The notes below the pieces were generated by a model. It saw only the letters and a program-made list of their open reading frames with translations. It was not told the DNA's origin and searched no databases. From Thermoplasmata archaeon (GTDB lineage Archaea; Thermoplasmatota; Thermoplasmata; Thermoplasmatales; Thermoplasmataceae), in NCBI GenBank assembly GCA_021850505.1, contig JAJZLW010000061.1, forward strand, positions 1 to 16,524: a DNA stretch of 16,524 bases, in the 5' to 3' direction. Below are positions 1-8,421 of the stretch, piece after piece. The position numbers and the translations under genes are program-made. How positions within the stretch are numbered: position 1 is the stretch's first letter; every line of letters begins with the position of its first letter.

Positions 1-498
1 AAGTGAGTTATTTTCTAGGAATAACATCTGTCTGCAGTTATTGCACTTTGCAAGGAGGACACCGAATTCTCTGCCGCCTATGGATATATCTGTACCATAC
101 CGAGAAACAAATAGCTTGCCCCTGACATAGTCACCGACTCGAACAGGAACAAATTTCTCGTCTCTTGAAGATTCGACCTTGAGAGTAGCCTCCATCTTGG
201 TAGGTATCAATTCTTTATGCCCTGGTTCCTGGAATGCACCTATGGCTATGTTGTATTTACCGCGATCACTCTTCGTGACCTGCCCGTAAACCACATCTTC
301 CGGTTTAGGTTTAATCGTTACCTTAAAGGAATGCACAGATACAGTAAGGTTTTTTTCATCCTTAACCAGCGTGCCTGGCTTAAGGGCGATCAATAAACCA
401 TTCTCATCCATAACGTTTCTACCCGGAAGAAATTCCTCCGACGTCCCCAATATATCCCCCGGCAGGACTAAATTCATTTTTTCAGTTGAGTTAACCAT
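1..498 (-). CDS. csl4: Exosome RNA-binding subunit Csl4 (3' end cut by window edge)
   Basis: This is the N-terminal 166 codons of a protein that runs off the left edge of the window. The translation begins MVNSTEKMNLVLPGDILGTS, continues through an S1-like beta-barrel region (about residues 60-140, including VVYGQVTKSDRGKYNIAIGA and VPVRVGDYVRGKLFVSRYGT), and ends in the first CxxC (CNNC, about residues 155-158) of a C-terminal zinc ribbon. This order of N-terminal domain, S1 domain and zinc ribbon is that of archaeal Csl4, which caps the Rrp41-Rrp42 RNase ring of the exosome and recruits RNA and DnaG in the cytoplasm. The start could be Met1 (498) or Met8; MNLVLPGD resembles the usual start of the family. 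The gene is divergent from arcS, with a shared A/T-rich promoter region. Identification is from sequence motifs; the missing second CxxC lies outside the window. Confidence 0.88.
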   Translation of the reverse strand, partial: MVNSTEKMNLVLPGDILGTSEEFLPGRNVMDENGLLIALKPGTLVKDEKNLTVSVHSFKVTIKPKPEDVVYGQVTKSDRGKYNIAIGAFQEPGHKELIPTKMEATLKVESSRDEKFVPVRVGDYVRGKLFVSRYGTDISIGGREFGVLLAKCNNCRQMLFLENNSL

Positions 499-540
499 TA
501 ATAGAACCTTTCCAACAGCAAATGCAAACGATTATGATTG

Positions 541-600
541 CCTGCACATTAAAAAGAAACTTATTAAATTTTGGTATATTCTTAGATTGAAATACTATTA
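541..600. promoter_or_regulatory. Divergent promoter region between csl4 and arcS
   Basis: This A/T-rich stretch lies between two divergent genes. The sequence TTATTAAA (561-568) is nearly self-complementary, so a TATA-like box can be read on both strands. On the minus strand it would give a csl4 leader of roughly 40 bases; on the plus strand initiation would fall near 590. A second A/T-rich block, TTTTATCTAT (651-660), could instead serve arcS with initiation near 680. Assignment is by inspection only. Confidence 0.4.
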
Positions 601-696
601 CTCTTCGAGGTTTGAGGAAGACTGTATCCAAACGTGGTCATAGCAATAGATTTTATCTATTATTCTGCGATGTGGCGTAAAGATTGGAAACTAAAG

Positions 697-2268
697 ATGT
701 TTGTTGATAAGGCCTTTTTCTGTTATTCCAGGACCGGAAGTCTAGACAGCTTATTCGATTATCCTGGAATTATAGATACGACGGATAAATCATTTTTCAA
801 ATCAAACGCTGAATCTAATTTTATCTTCGGAAGGGAGATCAAGAAATACTCGAAAAGATCTTATCTGGAACCAGGATCAGCCGATATCGTAGAGCTTGAT
901 GATATTATTGTATTCAGAAATGCATCATATCTGCTGCAGCATTCATCTGCGTTGGTGGATGAGATGATGAAGATACATTCAAGATACGGTTATAGAAAAT
1001 TGATTTATGGTCCAGGGATTTCCGACCCATTCCTTATACCCTCCCTTGTGTATCTTGGATTCTCAATTTTCGACGACATATTGCTGAGAAAACTTTCTAT
1101 TGATCACTATAAGATTACGCCTTTTGGTTATGCGAGAACAGAGGCTGATCCATTTGATGCTAATCTAAACTATGTCAACGAAGAGATGCTAACTATCAGA
1201 AGGGCTATCGAAAACAGAACGCTTCGTGAATTAGTTGAGAAATACATTATTTCTGGAAAATCCATTGAGATAATTCGGAATCTTGACAATAAATATTCGG
1301 ATAAACAGATTTCTGCATTTCCAAGGGTAACACCCTTTATACGCGCAAATGAAATGCTTTCGATTTACAGACCTGATCTGCTTCAATATAGAAAAAAGAT
1401 AGCCAACAATTATGTCAAACCCGAAGGACGAGATATTCTTCTGTTGCTTCCATGTTCAGCCCGGAAACCGTATTCTACCTCCAGGAGCCACCAGAGAATA
1501 ATAGAAGCATTATCCGGGTTGAGGGAAAATCTTCATGAGCTGATAGTGACATCCCCAGTAGGTCTTGTTCCTAGAGAATTGGAAAGTATTTACCCTGCCG
1601 CTTTCTATGATATACCCGTCATCGGGCAATGGTTCGAAGACGAGAAGAAAATGATCTCAACAATGCTGAAATCATATCTTGAAAGGAATAAATACGATCA
1701 GATAATTGCATTCCTTCCCGAGGATCTGCTCTTCGTAAAGGAGGTTCTCCCGGAGGATTCAATATTTATAGGGGGCCGTTCAGGGAGACAGTCGGATCTA
1801 TCTAAACTGAGAGAAGTCGTTTCCGATGTAACTAAAAACAGATCTAGGCGCAGGCACTTGAATGAAAGACATGAGGAGCTTCTATCTGTCGCCATGTTTC
1901 AATTCGGAAACTGGATTGGACCATATCTGGAGGGGACCAGGGCGATAAAAAGCTATAACCAGGACATGCTTACCAGGGCAGGAAAAGTCTGCCTTGTTTT
2001 TAACAGGTCTCAGGGAAAGGAAACTATCACCAGGGAAATTGCGCCAGCTTTTCTTGAAAACACCAGGTTTCTGGTTGAAATAGACGATTTCAAGCCAACG
2101 GCCAATATCTATCCGGTTGGTATACTTTCATCGACAGACGACATCGGAATTGAGGATGAAGTTGTGGTTGTTCACAATGGAGAAATACGGGGTGTGGGAG
2201 TTTCAAAAATGCCTTCTATTGCAATGCGGGATCTTAAAAAAGGCGTGGCAGTTAAAATGAGGAATTAA
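697..2268 (+). CDS. arcS: Archaeosine synthase ArcS (DUF5591/PUA protein)
   Basis: ArcS acts on preQ0 at position 15 of the tRNA D-loop in the pathway that makes archaeosine; in some archaea it adds lysine and a radical SAM partner (RaSEA) then cleaves the adduct. The decisive evidence is the ArcS signature PC-x3-KPY-x2-S-x2-H, present intact as PCSARKPYSTSRSH (residues 252-265 from the chosen start). Upstream is a degenerate TGT-like N-terminal domain; the C-terminal ~75 residues look like a PUA domain (DEVVVVHNGEIRGVGVSKMP). The reading frame is open back to a GTG at 634 and has another ATG at 670. I chose 697 (523 residues) because MFVDKAFFCYSRTGSL aligns by eye with the usual MFEV..RDG..R.G.L start of TGT/ArcS proteins; the start is uncertain, the identity is not. 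No RaSEA or tgtA gene lies in the window. Confidence 0.88.
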   Translation: MFVDKAFFCYSRTGSLDSLFDYPGIIDTTDKSFFKSNAESNFIFGREIKKYSKRSYLEPGSADIVELDDIIVFRNASYLLQHSSALVDEMMKIHSRYGYRKLIYGPGISDPFLIPSLVYLGFSIFDDILLRKLSIDHYKITPFGYARTEADPFDANLNYVNEEMLTIRRAIENRTLRELVEKYIISGKSIEIIRNLDNKYSDKQISAFPRVTPFIRANEMLSIYRPDLLQYRKKIANNYVKPEGRDILLLLPCSARKPYSTSRSHQRIIEALSGLRENLHELIVTSPVGLVPRELESIYPAAFYDIPVIGQWFEDEKKMISTMLKSYLERNKYDQIIAFLPEDLLFVKEVLPEDSIFIGGRSGRQSDLSKLREVVSDVTKNRSRRRHLNERHEELLSVAMFQFGNWIGPYLEGTRAIKSYNQDMLTRAGKVCLVFNRSQGKETITREIAPAFLENTRFLVEIDDFKPTANIYPVGILSSTDDIGIEDEVVVVHNGEIRGVGVSKMPSIAMRDLKKGVAVKMRN

Positions 2269-2295
2269 TTTAGTTCCGGCCTCCAGGTACCAAGA

Positions 2296-2306
2296 TACTT
2301 ATATAG
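2296..2306 (+). promoter_or_regulatory. TATA-like box of the surface-protein/MoxR operon
   Basis: The sequence TACTTATATAG is centred about 26 bases before the TTG start at 2327. That is the normal archaeal TATA-to-transcription-start distance, so the mRNA would begin at or next to the start codon (leaderless). No Shine-Dalgarno sequence precedes the TTG, which agrees with this reading. Confidence 0.55.
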
Positions 2307-2326
2307 TTGATTAAATTTGCAAACAG

Positions 2327-5080
2327 TTGAACGCAAAAGGAGTAGCTGTATTCATCGCAGCAATTGTTATTCTCTCTTCACTTTTCTTCTTTATACACGT
2401 GGTGCCACCAACAGGTCCCGTCAAGATCCCAAAAAACGTGATACCACCACCAAATGTAAATGAAACATTCTTCTATAACGAAACTGTCATTCCTGTTACG
2501 CTTGACACGGATAATGCTACACTTTTTAATTTTAGTTTTTCCGGAAATGCAACTACCGTTATAACAGGATACCTGAAGAATGCATCTTCAGGTCAGCTCA
2601 TTCAGGGCTCTGAGGCATATATTTCACTTTACCCTGCAGGGGCCATCAGCCAGATAAATTCAGGCAGATATTCCTTCACTGCCCTTCGCGCCGGTACAGG
2701 CTACTTTTTCATCAAGGTTCCAGGTTTTGCCAAAAAAGAGGTCCTGCTTACATTAACAGGAAAGACAATATGGTTAAACCTGTCATTAAGTCCTGCGGTT
2801 AAATATAGCGTTTCAGGTTCTACTGTTTATCAGAACGGATCAGATGCTTCAAATGTCCAGGTCATATTTTCGGGAATATTCTCCAGTGGGACGATCTCGT
2901 CAAACGGTCAGGGTTTATTTTCTATCGATCTTTATAATGATTCATACAGTATTATTGTTTACAAGAAGTTCATAAATCCACAACCTTACCCTTACGAACT
3001 CAATGTATCTGGCTCAAACATTATCAACGAGAAGCTTACTCTAACCTCCAACCATCCTGTCTTCAATGTGAGCGGATATGTGCTGACGGCAACACATTCG
3101 ACGATATCTGATGCAAACGTTCATTCTATCAACGATAACAGGACAGCTTATACAAACACAAATGGATTCTATACCATTCAGGTACCATTAGGCACAGACA
3201 CGATCAATGCAAGCAAAGCGGGTTATGGTGCCAACCAGACCATATTATACATAGGCACAAACAAAACTAATGTCAATATCACACTGAACAGCATAAATCC
3301 ATTCAAGACGCCATCCTACCAGATCCCGCCTCCGCCTGTTCCTGTTTACAATTCAACAGTAAATTATTCCGCGAGGGGAACGTATATACTTGAAGGGAAA
3401 GTAAACAATACATTGGACGGTCTTCCCGTTGCATTGACATTACTGAATTTCATATCAGTTGAAAACGGTACATACCGGGACACTCCAGTCAAGACTTCGA
3501 TTAACGGGACATATGTCATTGAATTTATTTATCCAGGAAACTACAGTTTCCTGATAGAGACACTCCCGTATTTTGGTTATTATCTCAATGTATCTATTGT
3601 GAAAAATGTTACACTGGACAACTTCTCACTATCACCGAAGGGCAGTTTTATTTTCACTGTGACTGGTGAAATCACCAATGCTTACAATCACCTCTATATC
3701 CCGGGGGCCTCTGTTAAGGTGGATCTATATAATATGTCCAATTCCTCAGTTTTAGTGAAAACCAATTCTACCGGTTTCTATGATATAAATCTGGTAGAGG
3801 GGAATTACACCTTCAATGCATCAGCAGTTGATTACCTAAGCAACGAAACAAAACTGCTTTACATTGATAAAAACTTGTCATTGAACATTTCACTCACTCC
3901 GATTGTAAACGGCCTTCAGACATGGACCAATGAGTTGATTCCAGGATTGACAGAGGGAGAAGTCATGGCTAATCTCACCGGAGCCGGGAACTATACATCT
4001 TCCTCCTTCCATAACGTGACCTTTAATATGCTGAACGCATCGACAGGCAGGCCAATTGTATCCACATATTTTCTCGTGATTTTCAGGGTATCCAATCATG
4101 ATTTCTACGTAATAAAAGAGACAAATTCTTCAGGTTCCTTATATGCAGGCGATCTGGAATCCGGGGACTACAGATTTTTCATAGCCTCCACCCTGTATGA
4201 TTCGTATTCAACTTCAATAAATAATACGGCTTCTGTAAATCTGCCTGTTTCTCTTATTCCGAGGCAGTTATATATTACGCATATAACTTTATTTGATTCC
4301 GCAAACACGACATCTGAGGGGAGGTCTGTCCCGTCCCAAACACTCCTCATTACCAACAGCTCTCTGCCTTTTAATATCACATATGCTTTCACAAACAATG
4401 GAACAGTTTTCTCCTTCCCAGGTTATAATGCAACATTTAACATTTCATATGAAAACGTGCATTTTACGAGTGAATCATTCAGTATTACTGTTTCAGATGC
4501 GAATACAAACAAGACGGTCAGTGTAACACCATATGCCGTCATACTAGATTTTGATGCGGTTAAATCATTCTATTATGCTATTAATTCTGGCAACCCGAAA
4601 TTTGTTCCAGCCGGAAGCGGAAATATAACAATTTTCGGTTTGTCTGGAAAAAACCTTCTGGCAATTAACCTTACCAGTTCGAAAAGTGGTTATTTCAAAA
4701 ATGCAACCCTTACTGCAACATCTCCTGTCTTCAATGTATTCCTGAACGTCTCAAATGAACACGAGAATCTCAATACTTCTCTATACACGGATAGTAATGG
4801 TGAAATTGTGTATGTGTTCAGTAATACATCAAAAGTGACCGGGGAAATTTACGGCGGAAACGTAAGCCTTAATCTGTCTGGCATAACATATCTTTACATT
4901 AATAATTCAAACGTTTCGTTTACTGGTTATTTCAGTGGCACTTATTCAGTTGTATATCTGGATACGGATTTCCAGGTGAACGGAACTGTTTCGGTCAGGA
5001 TAATAACAGATAACACATCTGCAAATGTTCATATAGCTACTCATTTTGAGGTTTATTATTACGGAGTTTCCTTAAATTAA
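2327..5080 (+). CDS. Large N-anchored, sequon-rich surface protein with carboxypeptidase-regulatory-like repeats
   Basis: The 917-residue protein starts with a short basic N-terminus and one hydrophobic segment (about residues 5-26), followed by a proline-rich linker (VVPPTGPVKIPKNVIPPP). It therefore looks N-terminally anchored, or secreted, with the rest outside the cell; there is no C-terminal membrane segment. About five tandem beta modules of the CarboxypepD_reg/PEGA kind lie at roughly 79-155, 160-241, 246-322, 351-436 and 441-524. Each has a V-x-G start, a T/S-N-x-x-G-x-Y/F turn (NTNGFYTIQVP, NSTGFYDINLV) and a y-x-x-N-x-S/T-L end. The last ~390 residues are beta-rich without clear repeats. 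By eye I count over 50 N-x-S/T sequons and no cysteine. It is the first gene of the MoxR/DUF58 operon and starts with TTG. Its function is unknown; an adhesin, a glycoprotein coat or the substrate of the downstream machinery are possibilities. Confidence 0.85.
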   Translation: MNAKGVAVFIAAIVILSSLFFFIHVVPPTGPVKIPKNVIPPPNVNETFFYNETVIPVTLDTDNATLFNFSFSGNATTVITGYLKNASSGQLIQGSEAYISLYPAGAISQINSGRYSFTALRAGTGYFFIKVPGFAKKEVLLTLTGKTIWLNLSLSPAVKYSVSGSTVYQNGSDASNVQVIFSGIFSSGTISSNGQGLFSIDLYNDSYSIIVYKKFINPQPYPYELNVSGSNIINEKLTLTSNHPVFNVSGYVLTATHSTISDANVHSINDNRTAYTNTNGFYTIQVPLGTDTINASKAGYGANQTILYIGTNKTNVNITLNSINPFKTPSYQIPPPPVPVYNSTVNYSARGTYILEGKVNNTLDGLPVALTLLNFISVENGTYRDTPVKTSINGTYVIEFIYPGNYSFLIETLPYFGYYLNVSIVKNVTLDNFSLSPKGSFIFTVTGEITNAYNHLYIPGASVKVDLYNMSNSSVLVKTNSTGFYDINLVEGNYTFNASAVDYLSNETKLLYIDKNLSLNISLTPIVNGLQTWTNELIPGLTEGEVMANLTGAGNYTSSSFHNVTFNMLNASTGRPIVSTYFLVIFRVSNHDFYVIKETNSSGSLYAGDLESGDYRFFIASTLYDSYSTSINNTASVNLPVSLIPRQLYITHITLFDSANTTSEGRSVPSQTLLITNSSLPFNITYAFTNNGTVFSFPGYNATFNISYENVHFTSESFSITVSDANTNKTVSVTPYAVILDFDAVKSFYYAINSGNPKFVPAGSGNITIFGLSGKNLLAINLTSSKSGYFKNATLTATSPVFNVFLNVSNEHENLNTSLYTDSNGEIVYVFSNTSKVTGEIYGGNVSLNLSGITYLYINNSNVSFTGYFSGTYSVVYLDTDFQVNGTVSVRIITDNTSANVHIATHFEVYYYGVSLN

Positions 5081-5095
5081 AAAGGTGCATGACAA

Positions 5096-5671
5096 ATGGA
5101 AGTTGAATCACAACCGAAGCAAAAAAAACAATCCTTTCTGAAGAGGTTATTTGCCAGCAGGGAATCAAAGCGGGTATCGCGTGCCAAGACAATCATCAAG
5201 ATCAAGACGGTTGGCGATATACCTCCGATTGCAGAAACAAGGAAGTTACTTGGCGATGGAAGGATCAAGAAAGCAATTGTCACAGGATACAATTATGCCA
5301 AGAATGATTATATGAGGTTTTTTTCAGTCTCTACTGACAGATCCGAAACAAACAGGCAGTTCATAATCAGATCGTTGACCGAGATCGGCGTTCAGGTCCC
5401 GGAATATGGATATGTTGACAATCATGCAATCATGGACAGCATGAATTCATACGTTCTTACAAATATATCAAAATCTGAAAAATTCAATGCGCTTAAGAAG
5501 CTGACGTCATTCTATCTTGAGTATTATGAACGGACAAGGTTCAGCGAAAACTGGAACCCGGATTCTGAGACAATAATACAGCGGCTTGAAGACATTTACA
5601 GCTATATGGACATAATGAAGCTTTATTACGCAGAGGTTGAGAAGCAGGTCAATTCGGAGGACGCTGTTTGA
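5096..5671 (+). CDS. Soluble helical protein, DUF4129-like, of the MoxR/DUF58 operon
   Basis: This is a 191-residue protein without a membrane segment or signal peptide. It begins with a strongly basic stretch (residues 8-33, including KQKKQSFLKRLF and KRVSRAKTIIKIK) that could contact membrane or nucleic acid. The body is mainly helical: RKLLGDGRIKKAIVTGYNYA, then FNALKKLTSFYLEYYERTRF, then a C-terminal helix. This order, a small helix with KAI..Y followed by L..LT..Y...RF, resembles the DUF4129 domain that accompanies MoxR and DUF58 genes in bacteria and haloarchaea. That match is my inference from pattern and context, not a verified hit. The ATG is preceded by GGTG (5084-5087) at a suitable distance, and the stop overlaps the next start. 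Confidence 0.75.
   Translation: MEVESQPKQKKQSFLKRLFASRESKRVSRAKTIIKIKTVGDIPPIAETRKLLGDGRIKKAIVTGYNYAKNDYMRFFSVSTDRSETNRQFIIRSLTEIGVQVPEYGYVDNHAIMDSMNSYVLTNISKSEKFNALKKLTSFYLEYYERTRFSENWNPDSETIIQRLEDIYSYMDIMKLYYAEVEKQVNSEDAV
5656..5661 (+). promoter_or_regulatory. Strong Shine-Dalgarno site supporting a TTG start
   Basis: GGAGGA lies six bases before the TTG at 5668. It decides the start of the 161-residue membrane protein, whose first codon overlaps the upstream stop as TTGA. Confidence 0.7.
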
Positions 5672-6153
5672 GTGGATCATCCATACTTGGAACTATCTAT
5701 TCAGATTTCCTTGGGTCCCTGCATCAGATGCTTTCATCACCAGTGGATATGCTTAAATTTACAATTCCAGTCGCAATCTTATTTGCATATTCATTTACGC
5801 TTCAGAGATATACCAAGAAGCAGAGGATAGATTCACTTCCCAGTTTTGAGTCAAGAAGGGAAATATTCCAGCTTCCGGAAGATGAATTCAACATGGAGGT
5901 TGCCGATATAATGAGGGAAAATTACAGTAAAACAGTTTCAGATATAAGCAGGAATTTTAACGAGGCTAAATTAAAGTACAAAAGGTATAGAAAGCTGATA
6001 AAGGAATACACAAGGTATAACCGAAGGATGACATCAAGCATAAGATTCCTGAAAAAAAGGGCAGTTGAAAGGAGAAAGGACACGCTTAGAAGGCTTGTTG
6101 ATCTTGAGGCGGAACTGGAATCTTTAGGCAGAGAAAATTCAGGAAGGCAATAA
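5668..6153 (+). CDS. Single-TM protein with long basic coiled coil, MoxR operon
   Basis: I do not recognise this 161-residue protein as a named family. It has one hydrophobic segment (about residues 28-46, LKFTIPVAILFAYSFTLQ) followed by a short linker. A long, highly charged region (about 75-158) rich in Lys, Arg and Glu, with heptad-like spacing, should form a helical coiled coil. The first 27 residues would lie on the other side of the membrane. The many Lys and Arg right after the TM (RYTKKQR) suggest a cytoplasmic coiled coil by the positive-inside rule. The gene starts at TTG in a TTGA overlap and ends one base before the moxR ATG, so it is probably cotranslated with its neighbours. A membrane adaptor for the MoxR ATPase is a reasonable guess from position only. 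Confidence 0.78.
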   Translation: MSGSSILGTIYSDFLGSLHQMLSSPVDMLKFTIPVAILFAYSFTLQRYTKKQRIDSLPSFESRREIFQLPEDEFNMEVADIMRENYSKTVSDISRNFNEAKLKYKRYRKLIKEYTRYNRRMTSSIRFLKKRAVERRKDTLRRLVDLEAELESLGRENSGRQ

Positions 6154-6154
6154 T

Positions 6155-7120
6155 ATGGAAATACTGGAAACAGGTGACCTGAAGTCATTTCGAGACACAA
6201 TTTACACCATACAGCGCTCAATAGGCAGGAAAGTTATAGGATCCGAAAGAATAGTCAGATTTATGTTCGTTGCACTCCTGAGCGACAATCATATCCTCCT
6301 TGAGGGAGTGCCAGGGCTTGCAAAAACCATGCTTGCAAGTGAGTTTGCCGCAAACCTTGGCCTAGTTTTCAAGAGGATCCAGTTCACGCCTGATATGCTT
6401 CCTTCGGATGTAACAGGCGGAATTGTTTTCAACCTTGAGACAAGGAAGATGGAGTTCCGGAAAGGCCCAATTTTTGGCAATATATTGCTGGCTGACGAAC
6501 TGAACCGTACCCCACCAAAGGTTCACAGTGCACTGCTTGAAGGAATGGAGGAGAAGCATGTATCAACAGGTGGAATTACCGAGAGCCTGCCGGAACCATT
6601 TTTTGTCATAGCCACACAGAACCCAATCGAGCAGGAGGGGACATTTCCGCTTGCCGAAGCCCTAATGGACAGGTTTCTCTTTAGATATATCCTCACCTAT
6701 CCTTCAAGGGAAGAGGAGATTAATATTTTAAAATCTCAGAACATTGAATCTGATAGGAACAGTGAGCTGACTCCAGAAAAAATAATCAACATAAGGAAGA
6801 AGGTGAACTCAGTTTATGTTTCAGATGAAATCATGAACTATGTTGTCGATATAATCAGGAAGTCCAGAACTCACAACATGATCTATATTGGCGCCAGCCC
6901 GAGGACCACTGCCAAATACCTGAAAGCAGCCAGGGCAAACGCCCTCATCAACGGACGGGATTATGTCATACCGGAAGATATAAAGACTATGAGTCATGAA
7001 TTACTTAACCACAGGCTCATCCTCAATCCAGAGGCAATGGTTTCTGCCGGGAATAATATAACAGAGGAAGTGAATAAGATAATAGACAGCATCCTTGCGG
7101 ATGTGGAAGCTCCACAATGA
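6155..7120 (+). CDS. MoxR-family AAA+ ATPase
   Basis: The 321-residue protein is a complete MoxR ATPase. Visible motifs are Walker A GVPGLAKT (51-58), Walker B LLADE (111-115) followed by LNRTPPK, sensor 1 ATQNP (153-157), the EGTFPLAEALMDRF segment with a candidate arginine finger (R173), and the lid-domain GASPRTT that carries sensor 2. MoxR proteins are hexameric chaperone-like ATPases that, where studied, help assemble or activate partner proteins with vWA/MIDAS domains. The next gene encodes such a partner (DUF58), overlapped by four bases (ATGA). An SD-like AGGAAGG lies just before the ATG. Identity to MoxR is secure; the substrate is unknown, and the surface protein at the head of the operon is one candidate. 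Confidence 0.96.
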   Translation: MEILETGDLKSFRDTIYTIQRSIGRKVIGSERIVRFMFVALLSDNHILLEGVPGLAKTMLASEFAANLGLVFKRIQFTPDMLPSDVTGGIVFNLETRKMEFRKGPIFGNILLADELNRTPPKVHSALLEGMEEKHVSTGGITESLPEPFFVIATQNPIEQEGTFPLAEALMDRFLFRYILTYPSREEEINILKSQNIESDRNSELTPEKIINIRKKVNSVYVSDEIMNYVVDIIRKSRTHNMIYIGASPRTTAKYLKAARANALINGRDYVIPEDIKTMSHELLNHRLILNPEAMVSAGNNITEEVNKIIDSILADVEAPQ

Positions 7121-8421
7121 TAAGGAGAACCGGGTTTGCAATCATTGGATCTATGGTATACGGTTTGTTAGAGTCTGTTATACTTGGCTTCAGTACGGCA
7201 ATTATTTTCTTCCTGCTGATGATAACGATCATATCATCTGACATCCTGATTTTTAATCTTGGTCATGCATCCGCTATGAAGCTGGTTTCTGTTTCAAGGG
7301 ATATGAAAAAGCCTTATTCAAGGAAGGGTGAGTTTGTTGAAACGGTTATCTCATTTACCAATAATTCAAAGCTCACGCTTCATTTCAACTATTTTGACTC
7401 ACTTTCGTCGGTATTCCAGACGAGGGGCGATTTTAAAGGAGAGATCAGGCTTGCTCCCTCAGAGACCGTGGTAAGAAAATACAGTATTTCAGCCACAGCA
7501 ATAGGCAGATACGAGATTGGCCCTCTGCTGATGAGTGCAGATGATCCACTGCACCTTGCTCTTGCAACTTATTCCCTCACTGCAAACATGGAGGTGAAGG
7601 TTGCCCCATCCACTTCAGACACTTTGGGCAGACGTTCAGAAAGATACAGCAATCTAATCTATACCAGGGGTCTCCACATCTCAAGAAAAGTCGGTCAGGG
7701 TTACAATTTCTATGGGATCCGGGAATATGACACATCAGATGATTTCAGATATGTTGCATGGAGCCGCTACGGAATCCAGAACGGCGAAGATCTATACCTC
7801 AAGCAGATGGAAGAGGAGAGGCAGGTCGACGTTGTCTTCGTCATGGATTACAGTGATTCCGTGAACCAGGGACCGCCGAGCCATCTTTTATTTGACGTGA
7901 TGATCTCGCAGGTCATAGCAATGAGCTATGGCATCGTCAAGAACCATGATGGAGTGGGTTTCCTCCTTACCTCAAGTACCCAGACAGTTTATTTCAAACC
8001 AGAAAAGAATTCAAGAAACATTGACCGCCTTGAAAAGGCAGTTTCGGAGATGAAACCGTCAGGAACATTTGATATAGCAGACTGCCTGGAAAAAATTAAA
8101 GATAATGTCAGGAAGGGGGCAATAATATTCATACTGACCCCTTTCGGTTTCCCGGAGAAATTCAACATGGAAAAGTCCACTGTAAAGCATCTTGGCAAGA
8201 AGATAATGCTTATTCTTATCAACAGGAGCCAGTTTGTACCTGAACCAAAGGATCCTGTTGATCGGAAACTTTTAATGGCGGCTGTTACAAAGGAGGCTGC
8301 ATATACCAGGGCAATTGCACAATTCTTTAATTCTATCGGCATAAGGAGCAGGCAGGTTAATGAAAACAACATTGTGCCGTTCATCATGGGAGAATATACT
8401 TATGGTAAGGTGACACAGTGA
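7117..8421 (+). CDS. DUF58 family protein with vWA-like domain
   Basis: The 434-residue protein has one or two N-terminal membrane segments (about residues 6-47), an immunoglobulin-like beta region (about 55-165), and the DUF58 core. The core signature appears as IREYDTSDDFRYVAWSRYG (201-219). It is followed by a vWA-like domain starting with VVFVMDYSDS, in which DxSxS (D244-S248) of the MIDAS metal site is intact. DUF58 proteins are almost always paired with MoxR, as here. The start ATG overlaps the moxR stop as ATGA, and its own stop overlaps the next start as GTGA, so the three proteins are probably made in a coupled way. It most likely sits in the cell membrane with the vWA part facing the cytoplasmic MoxR. 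Confidence 0.93.
   Translation: MIRRTGFAIIGSMVYGLLESVILGFSTAIIFFLLMITIISSDILIFNLGHASAMKLVSVSRDMKKPYSRKGEFVETVISFTNNSKLTLHFNYFDSLSSVFQTRGDFKGEIRLAPSETVVRKYSISATAIGRYEIGPLLMSADDPLHLALATYSLTANMEVKVAPSTSDTLGRRSERYSNLIYTRGLHISRKVGQGYNFYGIREYDTSDDFRYVAWSRYGIQNGEDLYLKQMEEERQVDVVFVMDYSDSVNQGPPSHLLFDVMISQVIAMSYGIVKNHDGVGFLLTSSTQTVYFKPEKNSRNIDRLEKAVSEMKPSGTFDIADCLEKIKDNVRKGAIIFILTPFGFPEKFNMEKSTVKHLGKKIMLILINRSQFVPEPKDPVDRKLLMAAVTKEAAYTRAIAQFFNSIGIRSRQVNENNIVPFIMGEYTYGKVTQ

Noticed and set aside
371..643. 90-codon plus-strand frame at the left end
   Set aside because: It is antisense to csl4, which has a clear family match, and runs through the divergent promoter.
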